A stretch of DNA of 11,922 nt from JAUVZF01 sp964449275. Lineage in GTDB: Bacteria; Planctomycetota; Phycisphaerae; FEN-1346. Position 1 is the first letter of the stretch; each line of letters opens with the position of its first letter. This document shows positions 1 to 6,928 of this stretch, piece after piece. The stretch spans positions 1 to 11,922 of the forward strand of contig CAYVAM010000126.1 in NCBI GenBank assembly GCA_964449275.1, given 5' to 3'. A program made the translations under genes and the position numbers. The notes below the pieces were generated by a model. The model did not search any database and had not been told where the DNA came from. It saw only the letters and a list, made by a program, of their open reading frames with translations.

Positions 1-1093
1 GCTTGGCCTTGTCGATGGCCAGGACGACGACCTCGATTTCCTCGCCGACGCCGACCACCTCGGACGGGTGGTTGATCCGCTTGGTCCACGACATCTCGCT
101 GACGTGCACGAGCCCCTCGATGCCTTCCTCGAGTTTGACGAACGCGCCGTACGGGGTGATGTTGACGACCTCGCCGGAGACCTTCTCGCCGATCGGATAC
201 CGCGTCTCGATGTTTTGCCACGGCGAGGCGGTTTTCTGCTTCAGGCCCAGAGCCACCTTCTCCTTCTCGCGGTCGATCGAGAGGATCTTGATCTGGAGTT
301 TTTCGTCGATCGAGACGACGTCGCTCGGATGACCCACGCGGCCCCACGCCATGTCGGTGATGTGCAGAAGACCGTCGATGCCGCCCAGGTCCACGAACGC
401 GCCGAAATCGGCGATGTTCTTGACCACCCCGTCGCGCATCTGGCCGACACGCATGGTCGAGAGCAGTTCGCGCTTGGCGTGCTCGCGCTGCTCCTCGATC
501 AGCCGCCGGCGCGAAACCACGATGTTTCGCCGGTCGGCGTCGATCTTCAGAATCTTGCAGGAGATCTCCCGCCCGATATACTGCGACACGTCCGGCGGAC
601 GCCGGATGTCCACCTGGCTCGCCGGAAGGAACACCGGCACACCGATGTCCACCAGCAGACCGCCCTTGATCTTGCGGCTGACGCGGCCCTGGACCACGTC
701 GCCCTCGACGTGTTCGCTGAGGACCTTCTCCCAGCCCTTGATGCGGTCGGCCTTCCGCTTCGACAGGATCACCAGGCCGCTTTCGTCCTCCACGGCCTCG
801 AGCAGCACATCGACCTGCTGCCCGACTTCGACCTTGCCGCCCTCGAACTCCTCAAGCGGAACGCTGCCTTCGCTCTTGAACCCTACGTCGATGACGGCAT
901 CGTTGCCGATGACGCGCACCACGCGCCCGGTCACCACGCTGCCCGTCTCAAACGCCTTAATGGAATCTTCGTAGAGTTGTTCGAGCCGGCCGTCCGTCTC
1001 GGCCTCGCCCAGGACCGCCCGGACTTCCTGTTCGATATCCGTGTCCTTCAGACCGTACTCGCGGTGGATTTGGCTTTTCTGCATGCTCTGCAT
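1..1093 (-). CDS. rpsA: 30S ribosomal protein S1, C-terminus cut by window edge
   Basis: The minus strand is open from 1093 to the left edge and encodes 364 residues of a protein made of tandem S1 (OB-fold) RNA-binding domains. Four are visible: about residues 48-115, 127-197, 217-290 and 301 onward. Domains 3 and 4 carry the classic pattern (IADFGAFVDLGGIDGLLHIT; ITPYGAFVKLEEGIEGLVHV). S1 binds mRNA on the 30S subunit and helps start translation; the E. coli protein has six domains in about 557 residues, so the rest should lie to the left. The start is fixed between 1093 and a second in-frame ATG at 1084, because an in-frame TAG lies only 6 nt upstream of 1093. The Shine-Dalgarno is weak, as is often true for rpsA. 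An RNase-type S1 protein is unlikely because no other domain is present. Identity is secure; the exact start is less so. Confidence 0.93.
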   Translation of the reverse strand, partial: MQSMQKSQIHREYGLKDTDIEQEVRAVLGEAETDGRLEQLYEDSIKAFETGSVVTGRVVRVIGNDAVIDVGFKSEGSVPLEEFEGGKVEVGQQVDVLLEAVEDESGLVILSKRKADRIKGWEKVLSEHVEGDVVQGRVSRKIKGGLLVDIGVPVFLPASQVDIRRPPDVSQYIGREISCKILKIDADRRNIVVSRRRLIEEQREHAKRELLSTMRVGQMRDGVVKNIADFGAFVDLGGIDGLLHITDMAWGRVGHPSDVVSIDEKLQIKILSIDREKEKVALGLKQKTASPWQNIETRYPIGEKVSGEVVNITPYGAFVKLEEGIEGLVHVSEMSWTKRINHPSEVVGVGEEIEVVVLAIDKAK

Positions 1094-1161
1094 TACTCGC
1101 TAATCCGTTCCCCGCTCAACGGCAAGAGAAGTTGACGCCCGACCGCCGGGCCACTTGCCGC

Positions 1162-1199
1162 CCTCGTTCCACGAGGCTCGCGGACCGCCACCGGTCCGC
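1162..1199 (-). promoter_or_regulatory. two stem-loops in the rpsA leader
   Basis: Just after the predicted transcription start are two hairpins: a perfect 8-bp stem GCGGACCG/CGGTCCGC with a 4-nt loop (1180-1199) and a 5-bp stem CCTCG/CGAGG (1162-1176). They lie in the untranslated leader of rpsA. S1 autoregulates through structured leaders in proteobacteria, so a regulatory role is possible, but that is inference. Neither is followed by a T tract, so simple termination is less likely. Confidence 0.4.
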
Positions 1200-1210
1200 A
1201 AAAGAGCCGT

Positions 1211-1238
1211 AGTATAGTGCACCCGCACGCGAATGCAA
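1211..1238 (-). promoter_or_regulatory. sigma70-type promoter for rpsA
   Basis: Read on the minus strand, there is a -35 box TTGCAT (1233-1238), a 16-nt spacer and a -10 box TATACT (1211-1216, five of six consensus bases). Transcription would begin near 1204, about 110 nt before the S1 start codon. This is the best promoter match in the window and points straight at rpsA. It is seen by eye only. Confidence 0.6.
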
Positions 1239-1414
1239 CATCAATTCCCCCGAACTTCGCGACCACCGCGCGGCCGCATCGAGCGCATCAGCCGGCTTCC
1301 AATCTCTTGCCTTGCAACGGGCACATTTTGTTCTTCACATCGTGTGCCTTGCCATGCACAGTATCTTTAGTTGGGCGCGTGCGCAGGGATTGGAAATGAA
1401 ATGGGGGGCTGCTC
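1239..1414. other. spacer without a supported gene
   Basis: This is the rest of the divergent spacer between rpsA and the plus-strand pair. No reading frame here looks like protein and no convincing -10/-35 pair for the 1415 gene was found. The stretch around 1320-1370 is relatively AT-rich for this window and could hold its promoter. A run of six G at 1403-1408 is the likely ribosome binding site for the ATG at 1415. Confidence 0.4.
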
Positions 1415-2095
1415 ATGTTATCCCTGGGGCAGGTGGCAGGCTTCACCAGCCGGCGGCGGACCGTCTCGTGGTTCGTGGCGGCCGAGCGGCCCAACGTGAC
1501 CGACGACAACTGTCGCCTGATCGGCAAGGACAACGATTTCATCTACATTGCCGGACACGGATTGACGACGCTGACGGCAGTCTGCGGGAACACAGACACC
1601 CACCCCCTGGGCGACTGGCACAACCCGAACGGAAAGGAATTCACGCCGTCCGACGTCGGCACAGCCTGGGGCGACGGGGAATGCGAGTGGGTGACGTATG
1701 CCGTGTGTTCTCAGGTCAGGATCGCCAATCCCTCGGCCCCCCAAACCTCGGACAACGCGATCCAGTGGATCAAGAAAATGTCTAAGGTTCACGCCCTGCT
1801 TGGCTATAGGCAAAGTGCTCCAGGCAGTGGCACAGACGTGCTGATTGCGGCCGATTTCGTCAAGTACCTCCATGGGATGGGCGACTGTGCCCACAAGACG
1901 GTAGTGGACGCCTGGATGCAGGCCAATGTGGACAGGCAGGCAACCAATGCCACGGCCCTTGTCCAGAAGGAATGTGTTACGGACAAGTGTAAGACATTGA
2001 GCGCCTTTCCGACGGCGGAAACGGACGAAGCCAAGTACATCTACTATTACATCACGGGGACGACAGTGATGACACAAGAAATCACCCTTCCTTGA
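1415..2095 (+). CDS. caspase/gingipain-like fold protein, recalled as DUF6345-like
   Basis: A 226-residue protein of uncertain function. Its clearest feature is a hydrophobic strand ending in a His-Gly box (DFIYIAGHG, His48) and, 50 residues later, a second hydrophobic strand ending in Cys (EWVTYAVCSQ, Cys98). That order and spacing match the His/Cys dyad of clan CD peptidases (caspases, gingipains, legumains). The segment VHALLGYRQSAPGS near residues 126-139 resembles, from memory, DUF6345 proteins; no search was run. No signal peptide is visible and the frame has a TGA 18 nt upstream of the ATG, so the N-terminus is either genuinely short or lost compared with a full clan CD domain. The ATG is preceded by six G. 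The secreted-protein gene at 2117 starts 21 nt after the stop, suggesting one operon. Codon use includes AGG and more A/T-ending codons than neighbours, hinting at acquired DNA. Peptidase activity is inference. Confidence 0.7.
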   Translation: MLSLGQVAGFTSRRRTVSWFVAAERPNVTDDNCRLIGKDNDFIYIAGHGLTTLTAVCGNTDTHPLGDWHNPNGKEFTPSDVGTAWGDGECEWVTYAVCSQVRIANPSAPQTSDNAIQWIKKMSKVHALLGYRQSAPGSGTDVLIAADFVKYLHGMGDCAHKTVVDAWMQANVDRQATNATALVQKECVTDKCKTLSAFPTAETDEAKYIYYYITGTTVMTQEITLP

Positions 2096-2116
2096 ACGGG
2101 TCACGGAGGCGGACTT

Positions 2117-3037
2117 ATGAGAGCGCTACGCCAGTGGGCCGCCTCAGCCGCGGCAATCATGGTGTGTATCTGTATCGCCTGGGCTGCCCAGGGTGCGGTC
2201 GGAGTTCAGGTCGCGGAGCCCTCCGCCATGGACGAAGCCTTCTACACGGCGTTGTGGGAGTTGATTCAGGGCCGGGTCCAGCAAGCCTACGAAGGGCTCG
2301 ATCGCGCCCTCGACACTCAGAAACCCACCGAGAACTGTTACTTATACCTGCGGCTCTACAGGACGTGCTTCGACTTGGCCACGAAGGGCCTAATACCACT
2401 GGATCATAGCAAAGAGGGTAAGGCCCGGATTCAGGCCCTTCAGTCGAAAGACTCGCCCTCCGCCGTAGACCTCGTCAAGATAGCCGTGCTCCTTCCGGTA
2501 GGTCAGACGCCGGCGGATGTTCGGCCCCCACTCAAAACTATCGTGGCGCATCACGCCGATTCGCCCTGGGCGGGATGGGCCCGCTGGCGGCTTATCGAGG
2601 ACCGGGCCGTCCGCATCCAGGAGGACGTACTCAAGAATGGGCAGCCGCTTGGGGTGCTGCGGCTCGTACAGCCGCTCGTCGCTTGCGAAATTGTAAGGTC
2701 GAGACCTGATGCGCCGCCGATCATGCGCAAGTGGAAACGCTTCGTGCTGTGGGGATCGCTCCAGAGGTACGGCCACTACGCGAGCGAGGTCGCCAAGACT
2801 CTTCGAGAACTTCATCCGGCCGATGCGCCCGCCGCGGCGGCCCCGACTCCAACCGTGCCGACTTGGCTGCTGTCGGAGCAGCGGCTATTGGAGTGGCTGC
2901 AGGGCCTAAGCGGCAATCCGCCGGAAATCGTCTGGAACTTCTTCCAGGACGTGCGGCGAAGCGGGGTCCGTTTGCCGGACGCGATTCCGGCGGACCGAGA
3001 CGCGTTCGACCGCGGCGCCACGCATCGGTTCCGGTAA
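2117..3037 (+). CDS. exported protein of unknown family, partner of the 1415 gene
   Basis: I do not recognise this 306-residue protein. It begins with a typical Sec signal: basic MRALRQW, a hydrophobic core at about residues 9-23 and a likely cleavage region around AWAAQGA. The mature part is mostly predicted helical, with patterns such as FYTALWELIQGRVQQAYEGL that recall TPR-like helix pairs, but no repeat is firm. A Pro/Ala-rich linker (about residues 232-244) separates a short C-terminal helical part that ends basic (HRFR). The start has a good ribosome site (GGAGGCG, 8 nt upstream). It follows the caspase-like gene by 21 nt in the same direction, so the two are probably co-transcribed and may act together outside the cytoplasm. 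Its stop lies 4 nt before a tandem repeat. Confidence 0.7.
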   Translation: MRALRQWAASAAAIMVCICIAWAAQGAVGVQVAEPSAMDEAFYTALWELIQGRVQQAYEGLDRALDTQKPTENCYLYLRLYRTCFDLATKGLIPLDHSKEGKARIQALQSKDSPSAVDLVKIAVLLPVGQTPADVRPPLKTIVAHHADSPWAGWARWRLIEDRAVRIQEDVLKNGQPLGVLRLVQPLVACEIVRSRPDAPPIMRKWKRFVLWGSLQRYGHYASEVAKTLRELHPADAPAAAAPTPTVPTWLLSEQRLLEWLQGLSGNPPEIVWNFFQDVRRSGVRLPDAIPADRDAFDRGATHRFR

Positions 3038-3041
3038 GGTC

Positions 3042-3092
3042 GGGATTCCGGGGGATTCCGGGGGATTCCGGGGATTCCGGGGATTCCGGGGA
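3042..3092. repeat. short tandem repeat, five copies of GGGATTCCG
   Basis: Five exact copies of the 9-mer GGGATTCCG lie at 3042, 3052, 3062, 3071 and 3080. The first two are separated from the next copy by one extra G, so the period changes from 10 to 9; a partial sixth unit (GGGA) follows. The repeat starts 4 nt after the stop of the 2117 gene. The period drift suggests slippage or unit-by-unit growth. Confidence 0.9.
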
Positions 3093-3131
3093 CACCCATA
3101 ACCGTGCCTGTCAAGGGTCCCCGGCCCGGGG
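3088..3131. repeat. hairpin next to the tandem repeat, possible REP-type remnant
   Basis: GGGG (3088-3091) and ACCC (3094-3097) can pair with GGGT (3115-3118) and CCCC (3119-3122), giving an 8-bp stem with a 2-nt bulge and a 17-nt loop. The 3' arm overlaps a second palindrome, CCCCGG-C-CCGGGG (3119-3131), so the two structures exclude each other. The word ATTCCGGGGACAC reminds me of sequences beside REP-associated Y1 transposase genes; this is recollection, unverified. No transposase gene is present. Confidence 0.45.
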
Positions 3132-3285
3132 CTCCGCCGCCGTTGCCGTTTTGTCGTTGGTCTTTTCCCTGACGACCGTCGTGGCTGTGGGTCGTTGCAG
3201 TTGTTGTTGCCGTCTCGCGTGCCTTGCACACACCCATGCGCACCGTGTCCGCGATGCGGCCGGTCCGAAAGGCCACTGCCGTACG
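3132..3285. other. spacer without a supported gene
   Basis: This is the rest of the convergent spacer between the 2117 gene and ispH. No coding frame here is convincing; small open frames translate to low-complexity Arg/Gly/Pro strings. No canonical terminator with a T tract was seen for either neighbour. Confidence 0.35.
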
Positions 3286-4170
3286 TCACGCCTGCTCGGA
3301 CTGCAAGACCTTAATCCGCTCGCACACGGCGTCGATGATCCACTGGGGCGTGGACGCCCCGGCCGCCACGCCGACGCGCGGCCGGTCGCGGAGCATCGCC
3401 CGCGTCACTTCGTCGCCCACCTCCACGTGATACGTCGGGACGCCCCGGCCCGCGCACAGTTCCGTCAGCCGGTTCGTGTTGGCGCTGTTGCGTCCGCCGA
3501 TGACAAACATCACGTCCACGCCCCCGGCCAGGTCCGCCGCACCTCGCTGCCGCTCCACCGTGGCCGCGCAGATCGTGTTCTCCACGCGGACCTCCTCCAG
3601 GCCGCGCTCTCGCAACGCCGCAGCCATTTCCCGGAACGCCTCCGGCGAGAACGTCGTCTGGGCCACCAGGGCCACGCGGCCCGACAGGTCCAGCCGCCGG
3701 ACCGCCTCGATATCGTTCACGACGACGGCGTCCGGCGCGTGGCCCCGAATCGCACGCACCTCCGGATGCGACGCGTCGCCCGCCACGATCACCCGGTACC
3801 CCGCCTCCTGGAGTTGGACCCCCAGTGTCTGAACGCGACGCACCAGCGGGCACGTCGCGTCGATGATCGCCAGGCCACGCCGCCGCACCTCCGCCACGAT
3901 GTCCGGCCGAAGGCCGTGGCTGCGAATCAGCATCACCCCGCCCCCGGTCACCTCGTCGAGCGACTCGATGACACGGAACCCTTTGTCGGCCAGTCGCTCC
4001 ATCTCTTGCGGGTTATGGATGAGCGGCCCGAGACAGTACACCGCCCCGCCGCTCTCCAGGGCCGTCTGAGCCAGCCTCAGCGCGCGGCGAACCCCAAAGC
4101 AGACGCCGCTGCCCTCGGCAACCCGGATGTCGGCGCCGCGAGCCGAACCGTTATTCCTTTCCGGCACCAT
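3286..4170 (-). CDS. ispH: 4-hydroxy-3-methylbut-2-enyl diphosphate reductase
   Basis: A 294-residue IspH (LytB), the cytosolic iron-sulfur enzyme that turns HMBPP into IPP and DMAPP in the last step of the MEP isoprenoid pathway. The three cluster-binding cysteines are present: Cys24 (SGVCFGVRRA), Cys107 (DATCP) and Cys201 (ENTICAAT). So are substrate residues His52 (LIHNPQ), His85 (RSHG) and the His135/Glu137 pair (HPEV), the QTT at 171-173 and a SANTNRL loop. Length is normal. The frame is open back to 4467, but family alignment to the first Cys supports ATG 4170, which has GGGGA about 8 nt upstream; the 16 or so residues before the family core form a slightly long N-terminus. It has its own promoter candidate and leader hairpin, so it looks like a single-gene unit. 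All key residues are intact, so it should be active. Confidence 0.96.
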   Translation of the reverse strand: MVPERNNGSARGADIRVAEGSGVCFGVRRALRLAQTALESGGAVYCLGPLIHNPQEMERLADKGFRVIESLDEVTGGGVMLIRSHGLRPDIVAEVRRRGLAIIDATCPLVRRVQTLGVQLQEAGYRVIVAGDASHPEVRAIRGHAPDAVVVNDIEAVRRLDLSGRVALVAQTTFSPEAFREMAAALRERGLEEVRVENTICAATVERQRGAADLAGGVDVMFVIGGRNSANTNRLTELCAGRGVPTYHVEVGDEVTRAMLRDRPRVGVAAGASTPQWIIDAVCERIKVLQSEQA

Positions 4171-4202
4171 GCCGTTTTCCCCACCCGACAACCAGTGACG
4201 GC

Positions 4203-4220
4203 GCCGCGGCGCACCGCGGC
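4203..4220 (-). promoter_or_regulatory. stem-loop in the ispH leader
   Basis: A perfect 7-bp stem GCCGCGG/CCGCGGC with a CGCA loop lies 33 nt upstream of the ispH start codon, inside the predicted untranslated leader. There is no T tract. A regulatory role is only a possibility. Confidence 0.3.
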
Positions 4221-4233
4221 CTCCATCCTTTGT

Positions 4234-4261
4234 GCAATAGCAAACGAGATCAAGATGTAAA
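4234..4261 (-). promoter_or_regulatory. candidate promoter for ispH
   Basis: On the minus strand, TTTACA (4256-4261, five of six -35 bases) is followed after 16 nt by TATTGC (4234-4239, a weak -10). Transcription would begin about 55-60 nt before the ispH ATG. The -35 box overlaps the T-rich tail of the upstream terminator candidate, so the two signals are packed together. Confidence 0.35.
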
Positions 4262-4280
4262 GAAACGTACGTCCCGTACG
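4259..4280 (-). terminator. terminator-like hairpin after the HEAT-repeat gene
   Basis: Read on the minus strand, CGTACG-GGA-CGTACG forms a perfect 6-bp stem with a 3-nt loop followed by TTTCTTT, 22 nt past the stop of the HEAT-repeat gene. A second small stem GGGCG/CGCCC lies just before it. This fits a modest intrinsic terminator separating that gene from ispH. Confidence 0.5.
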
Positions 4281-4301
4281 GGGCGTGGCGCCCGTTTCCC
4301 C

Positions 4302-6860
4302 TTACTCGTGCGTCGCGTCGATGCGGATGCCGTCGAGTTGGCTGCCGTCGCGGGCGACCAGCCGAGCGCAGAACTCCCACGGGCCGGTGTTCTGGATGAC
4401 CTTTATGAGGAGCGCGTTCCAGCCCTGTTTCAACTGCACGTTCACGCCGTCCTGGTCGGGGACGCACGCGCGGCCGGTGTTAACCTGGTGGACGCGTTTG
4501 CCGTTCATCCAGACCTTGTTGCCGTCGTCCGTGCCGAGCAGCAGGCGGGCGCTGCGGGCCTTGTCGGACTGGACCCACGTGCGGACGTACGCGACGCACT
4601 GCTGGCGGTTCCAGGCGGCCAGCAGGTTGTGGATGACGGGCGAGCCTTTGCGCGTCACGACCGGCAGCGGCCGCCACGCCACCTTCTCGCCGGCCTTCTC
4701 CGGCGGGTACGCCGTCGCGAACAGTTGGTTATAATTCTTCTTCCGTTCGGCGTACACGCCGGCAACCTGCCAACCCATGATGTAATCTTTGTGCTTCGAG
4801 ATGTTCGCGAGGATCTGCCGGGCCTGTTTCTTGACGCCCGCGTCCTTGGCGGCGGCGAGTCTGGTCGCGGCCGCCTTCGCCGCGCCGGGCGCCGACCCCA
4901 TGACGGCCCGCGCGATTCCCAGGACGGCGAGCGTCGCTTCGGCCCGAACGGCCGCGTCGTCCATGCACGACTCGGCCACCGCCAGGGCATCCGAGTGAGC
5001 CACCTTCGCCAGACCCGCCAGCACGAGTTTCTTGTCTTCGGGCCGCTTCGCCAGCGCCATCAGGCCGGCGTACGCCTTCAGCGTCTCGGCCGTCGAAAGC
5101 CCGCCCCCCAGACCCAGCAGCCGCACGCACCCGCGAAGGGCTACCACGCGGTGCACCGTGCTCTCGGTCGAGCGGAAGACGTCCATCAGCGGCGCGACCG
5201 CCGCCGCGTCGGGCCAGTCGGCCAGGGCCCGGATGGCGGCGTCCCGGATGGCAGGTTCGGCATCCTTGACGGCGGCTTTCACGGCATTGAGGGCCTTGGC
5301 GCCGGCGATCCCGCGAAGGACGCGAAGCATGGACCCCTTGGCGGCCGTGCTGGTGGCCTTGGCGAGCGCGGCCAGGGCGGCGTCGGCGCGGGCGCCTTCG
5401 TCGGCGACCTTGCGGGCGACCTCGATAACGGTCCGCTCGGCGTCGTCGCGGCCGGCGTCGCCCCTGAGGCCGACGAGCAGGTCCACCAGGGCCGCGAGGT
5501 CCTTCGCCTTGGCCAAAACGCCCAGGGCGCGGAAGGCGGCCTTGCGGACGCCCTCGTCGCCGCTCCCCGCCTCCTTCAGGATGGCCGGGACGGCGCCCGC
5601 AGCGCTGCGGCTCAAGAGGATGTCGATGAGTAGGGCCCGGGCTTCGGGCTTTGCGCCGGCCATGCTCTTCGTGACGGCTTCATCGACGCCGTCGCCCTTC
5701 AGCCGCCGCAGGCTCAACAGCGCTGCCTGCTTCTCGGAGTCGGTCTTGGCGTCGGCCGCCGCGCGGGCGAGGAACGTGACGCAGGAGGCGTCGCCGATGT
5801 CGGCGAGCGCCGCGACGGCGGCGGCCCGGACCTCGGCGCTGGCGGAACCGGTTGCCTTCAGGACGGCCTCGTTGGCGGCCGTGTCGCCTCGGCTCGCCAG
5901 TGCGCCGATGAGCAGGACCTGGGCGTCGGGCGGCAGGTTGGGCATCTCGGCCGCCAGTTGCCTGGTGATGCCTTCGCCCTTGAGTTCCGGAATGTTGGCG
6001 ATGGCGGCGGCACGCATCTTCGGATCGTTGCTCCGGATCGTCTTGAGGACGAGCGGGATGGCGTCGGCGCCGGCCGTCCGCATCAGTCCGAGCAGCGCTC
6101 CGCGATGGAACCGCAGCGGCGCATCGGCCGCCAGAACGTCGTTGTAGATGGCGGCGGCCGGCGCGGCCTGGCCGGCGGTGGCCATGCGTCCGGCGCACTG
6201 GAGGTACGCATCGGTGGCGGCCGGTCGGAGGACATCGGGCACGCGCTTTCGGGCATCGGCCAGGATCGTGGCAACTTCCGCGCCGCTTATCTTGCCGAGT
6301 GCGGACAGTGCGGACTCGGCGACCATCGGGTCGCCGGCGGCCGCCAACTTCGCCAGCGCCGCCGTGCTGGCGGCGTCGCGCCGATGGCCGAGCACGCCGC
6401 AGATGCAGACGGTCGCCTTGCCCTTCGTCCCGGCCAGGGCGCTGCGGAGTGCGGCATCGGCCTTGGGGCTGGGGTTGGGCTGGAGCGCCCAGCAGGCCAT
6501 GTGGTTGGTCGTGGGGTCGGCGAGCATCTTTTCGAGAATGGGAATGCACGCCTCGGAACCGATGCGCGCGAGCACCTGGCACGCCTGGAGTTTGGCTTCG
6601 AGGTCGGCCTCCCCCGCCAGCAGGCCGATGAGTCCGCGCTCGGTCTGGCGCAAGAGGCCGGCCTTGCCCGCAATATGTTGCAGCAGGGTCGCCATGTTCT
6701 GGACGGGGGCGTGGTCCTCTCCCGACTTGTACCCGGCCAAGTCGGCGACGGCCTTGGCGACGTCGGCCTTCGTGACGGCCGGCGCCGGAGCGGCGGCGGC
6801 GATGCCGCATGCAACGACGACCAGAAGGGTTGCAGCCAATGGTTTGAGCGGTCTCATCAT
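4302..6860 (-). CDS. exported HEAT-repeat protein with C-terminal beta-sandwich-like domain
   Basis: An 852-residue protein. Residues 1-24 form a Sec signal peptide (MMRPLKPLAATLLVVVACGI, cleavage near AAAAPA). About residues 30-690 are Ala/Leu-rich helical repeats of the HEAT/PBS type, with recurring units such as EVRAAAVAALADIGD and AIRDAAIRALADWPD. The last 160 residues, from about 693 (YIMGWQVAGVY), change to a beta-rich sequence with LLLGTDDGNKVWMNGKRV and GWNALLIKVIQN. That pattern is typical of sugar-binding or PA14-like sandwich domains in planctomycete secreted proteins. HEAT arrays act as protein-binding scaffolds; no catalytic motif is seen. The frame continues upstream to 7097, overlapping the oxidoreductase gene, but ATG 6860 has GGGAG 7 nt upstream and begins the signal peptide. 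It follows the oxidoreductase by 68 nt with no hairpin between, so both are probably one transcript. Confidence 0.88.
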   Translation of the reverse strand: MMRPLKPLAATLLVVVACGIAAAAPAPAVTKADVAKAVADLAGYKSGEDHAPVQNMATLLQHIAGKAGLLRQTERGLIGLLAGEADLEAKLQACQVLARIGSEACIPILEKMLADPTTNHMACWALQPNPSPKADAALRSALAGTKGKATVCICGVLGHRRDAASTAALAKLAAAGDPMVAESALSALGKISGAEVATILADARKRVPDVLRPAATDAYLQCAGRMATAGQAAPAAAIYNDVLAADAPLRFHRGALLGLMRTAGADAIPLVLKTIRSNDPKMRAAAIANIPELKGEGITRQLAAEMPNLPPDAQVLLIGALASRGDTAANEAVLKATGSASAEVRAAAVAALADIGDASCVTFLARAAADAKTDSEKQAALLSLRRLKGDGVDEAVTKSMAGAKPEARALLIDILLSRSAAGAVPAILKEAGSGDEGVRKAAFRALGVLAKAKDLAALVDLLVGLRGDAGRDDAERTVIEVARKVADEGARADAALAALAKATSTAAKGSMLRVLRGIAGAKALNAVKAAVKDAEPAIRDAAIRALADWPDAAAVAPLMDVFRSTESTVHRVVALRGCVRLLGLGGGLSTAETLKAYAGLMALAKRPEDKKLVLAGLAKVAHSDALAVAESCMDDAAVRAEATLAVLGIARAVMGSAPGAAKAAATRLAAAKDAGVKKQARQILANISKHKDYIMGWQVAGVYAERKKNYNQLFATAYPPEKAGEKVAWRPLPVVTRKGSPVIHNLLAAWNRQQCVAYVRTWVQSDKARSARLLLGTDDGNKVWMNGKRVHQVNTGRACVPDQDGVNVQLKQGWNALLIKVIQNTGPWEFCARLVARDGSQLDGIRIDATHE

Positions 6861-6928
6861 CTTGTTCTCCCGTAGCAACGTGATGGAGTCATCGGTTCTT
6901 CCGTTCGCAAGGGCGCGGGCCGAGGCGT

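Noticed and set aside
68..1135. 355-codon open frame on the plus strand opposite rpsA
   Set aside because: The minus strand reads as clear tandem S1 domains; the plus frame has repetitive Asp/His/Leu composition typical of antisense shadows.
1418..2104. 228-codon minus-strand frame opposite the caspase-like gene
   Set aside because: The plus strand has an ordered His/Cys motif pattern, balanced composition and a matching downstream gene; the minus frame shows no motif.
3042..3092. CRISPR array at the GGGATTCCG repeats
   Set aside because: Units are 9 bp and adjoin with no spacers, and no cas gene is present.
2731..4260. 509-codon plus-strand frame over the end of the 2117 gene, the tandem repeat and ispH
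   Set aside because: It crosses a tandem repeat and lies opposite an intact ispH; its composition is Arg/His/Pro-rich with no domain.
4171..4467. N-terminal extension of ispH to 4467
   Set aside because: The extra 99 residues are Arg/Pro-rich, overlap the HEAT-repeat gene's coding end, have no family match, and ATG 4170 has its own ribosome site.
4230..6875. Several long plus-strand frames opposite the HEAT-repeat gene
   Set aside because: The minus strand gives a signal peptide plus HEAT repeats with a good ribosome site; the plus frames are low complexity.
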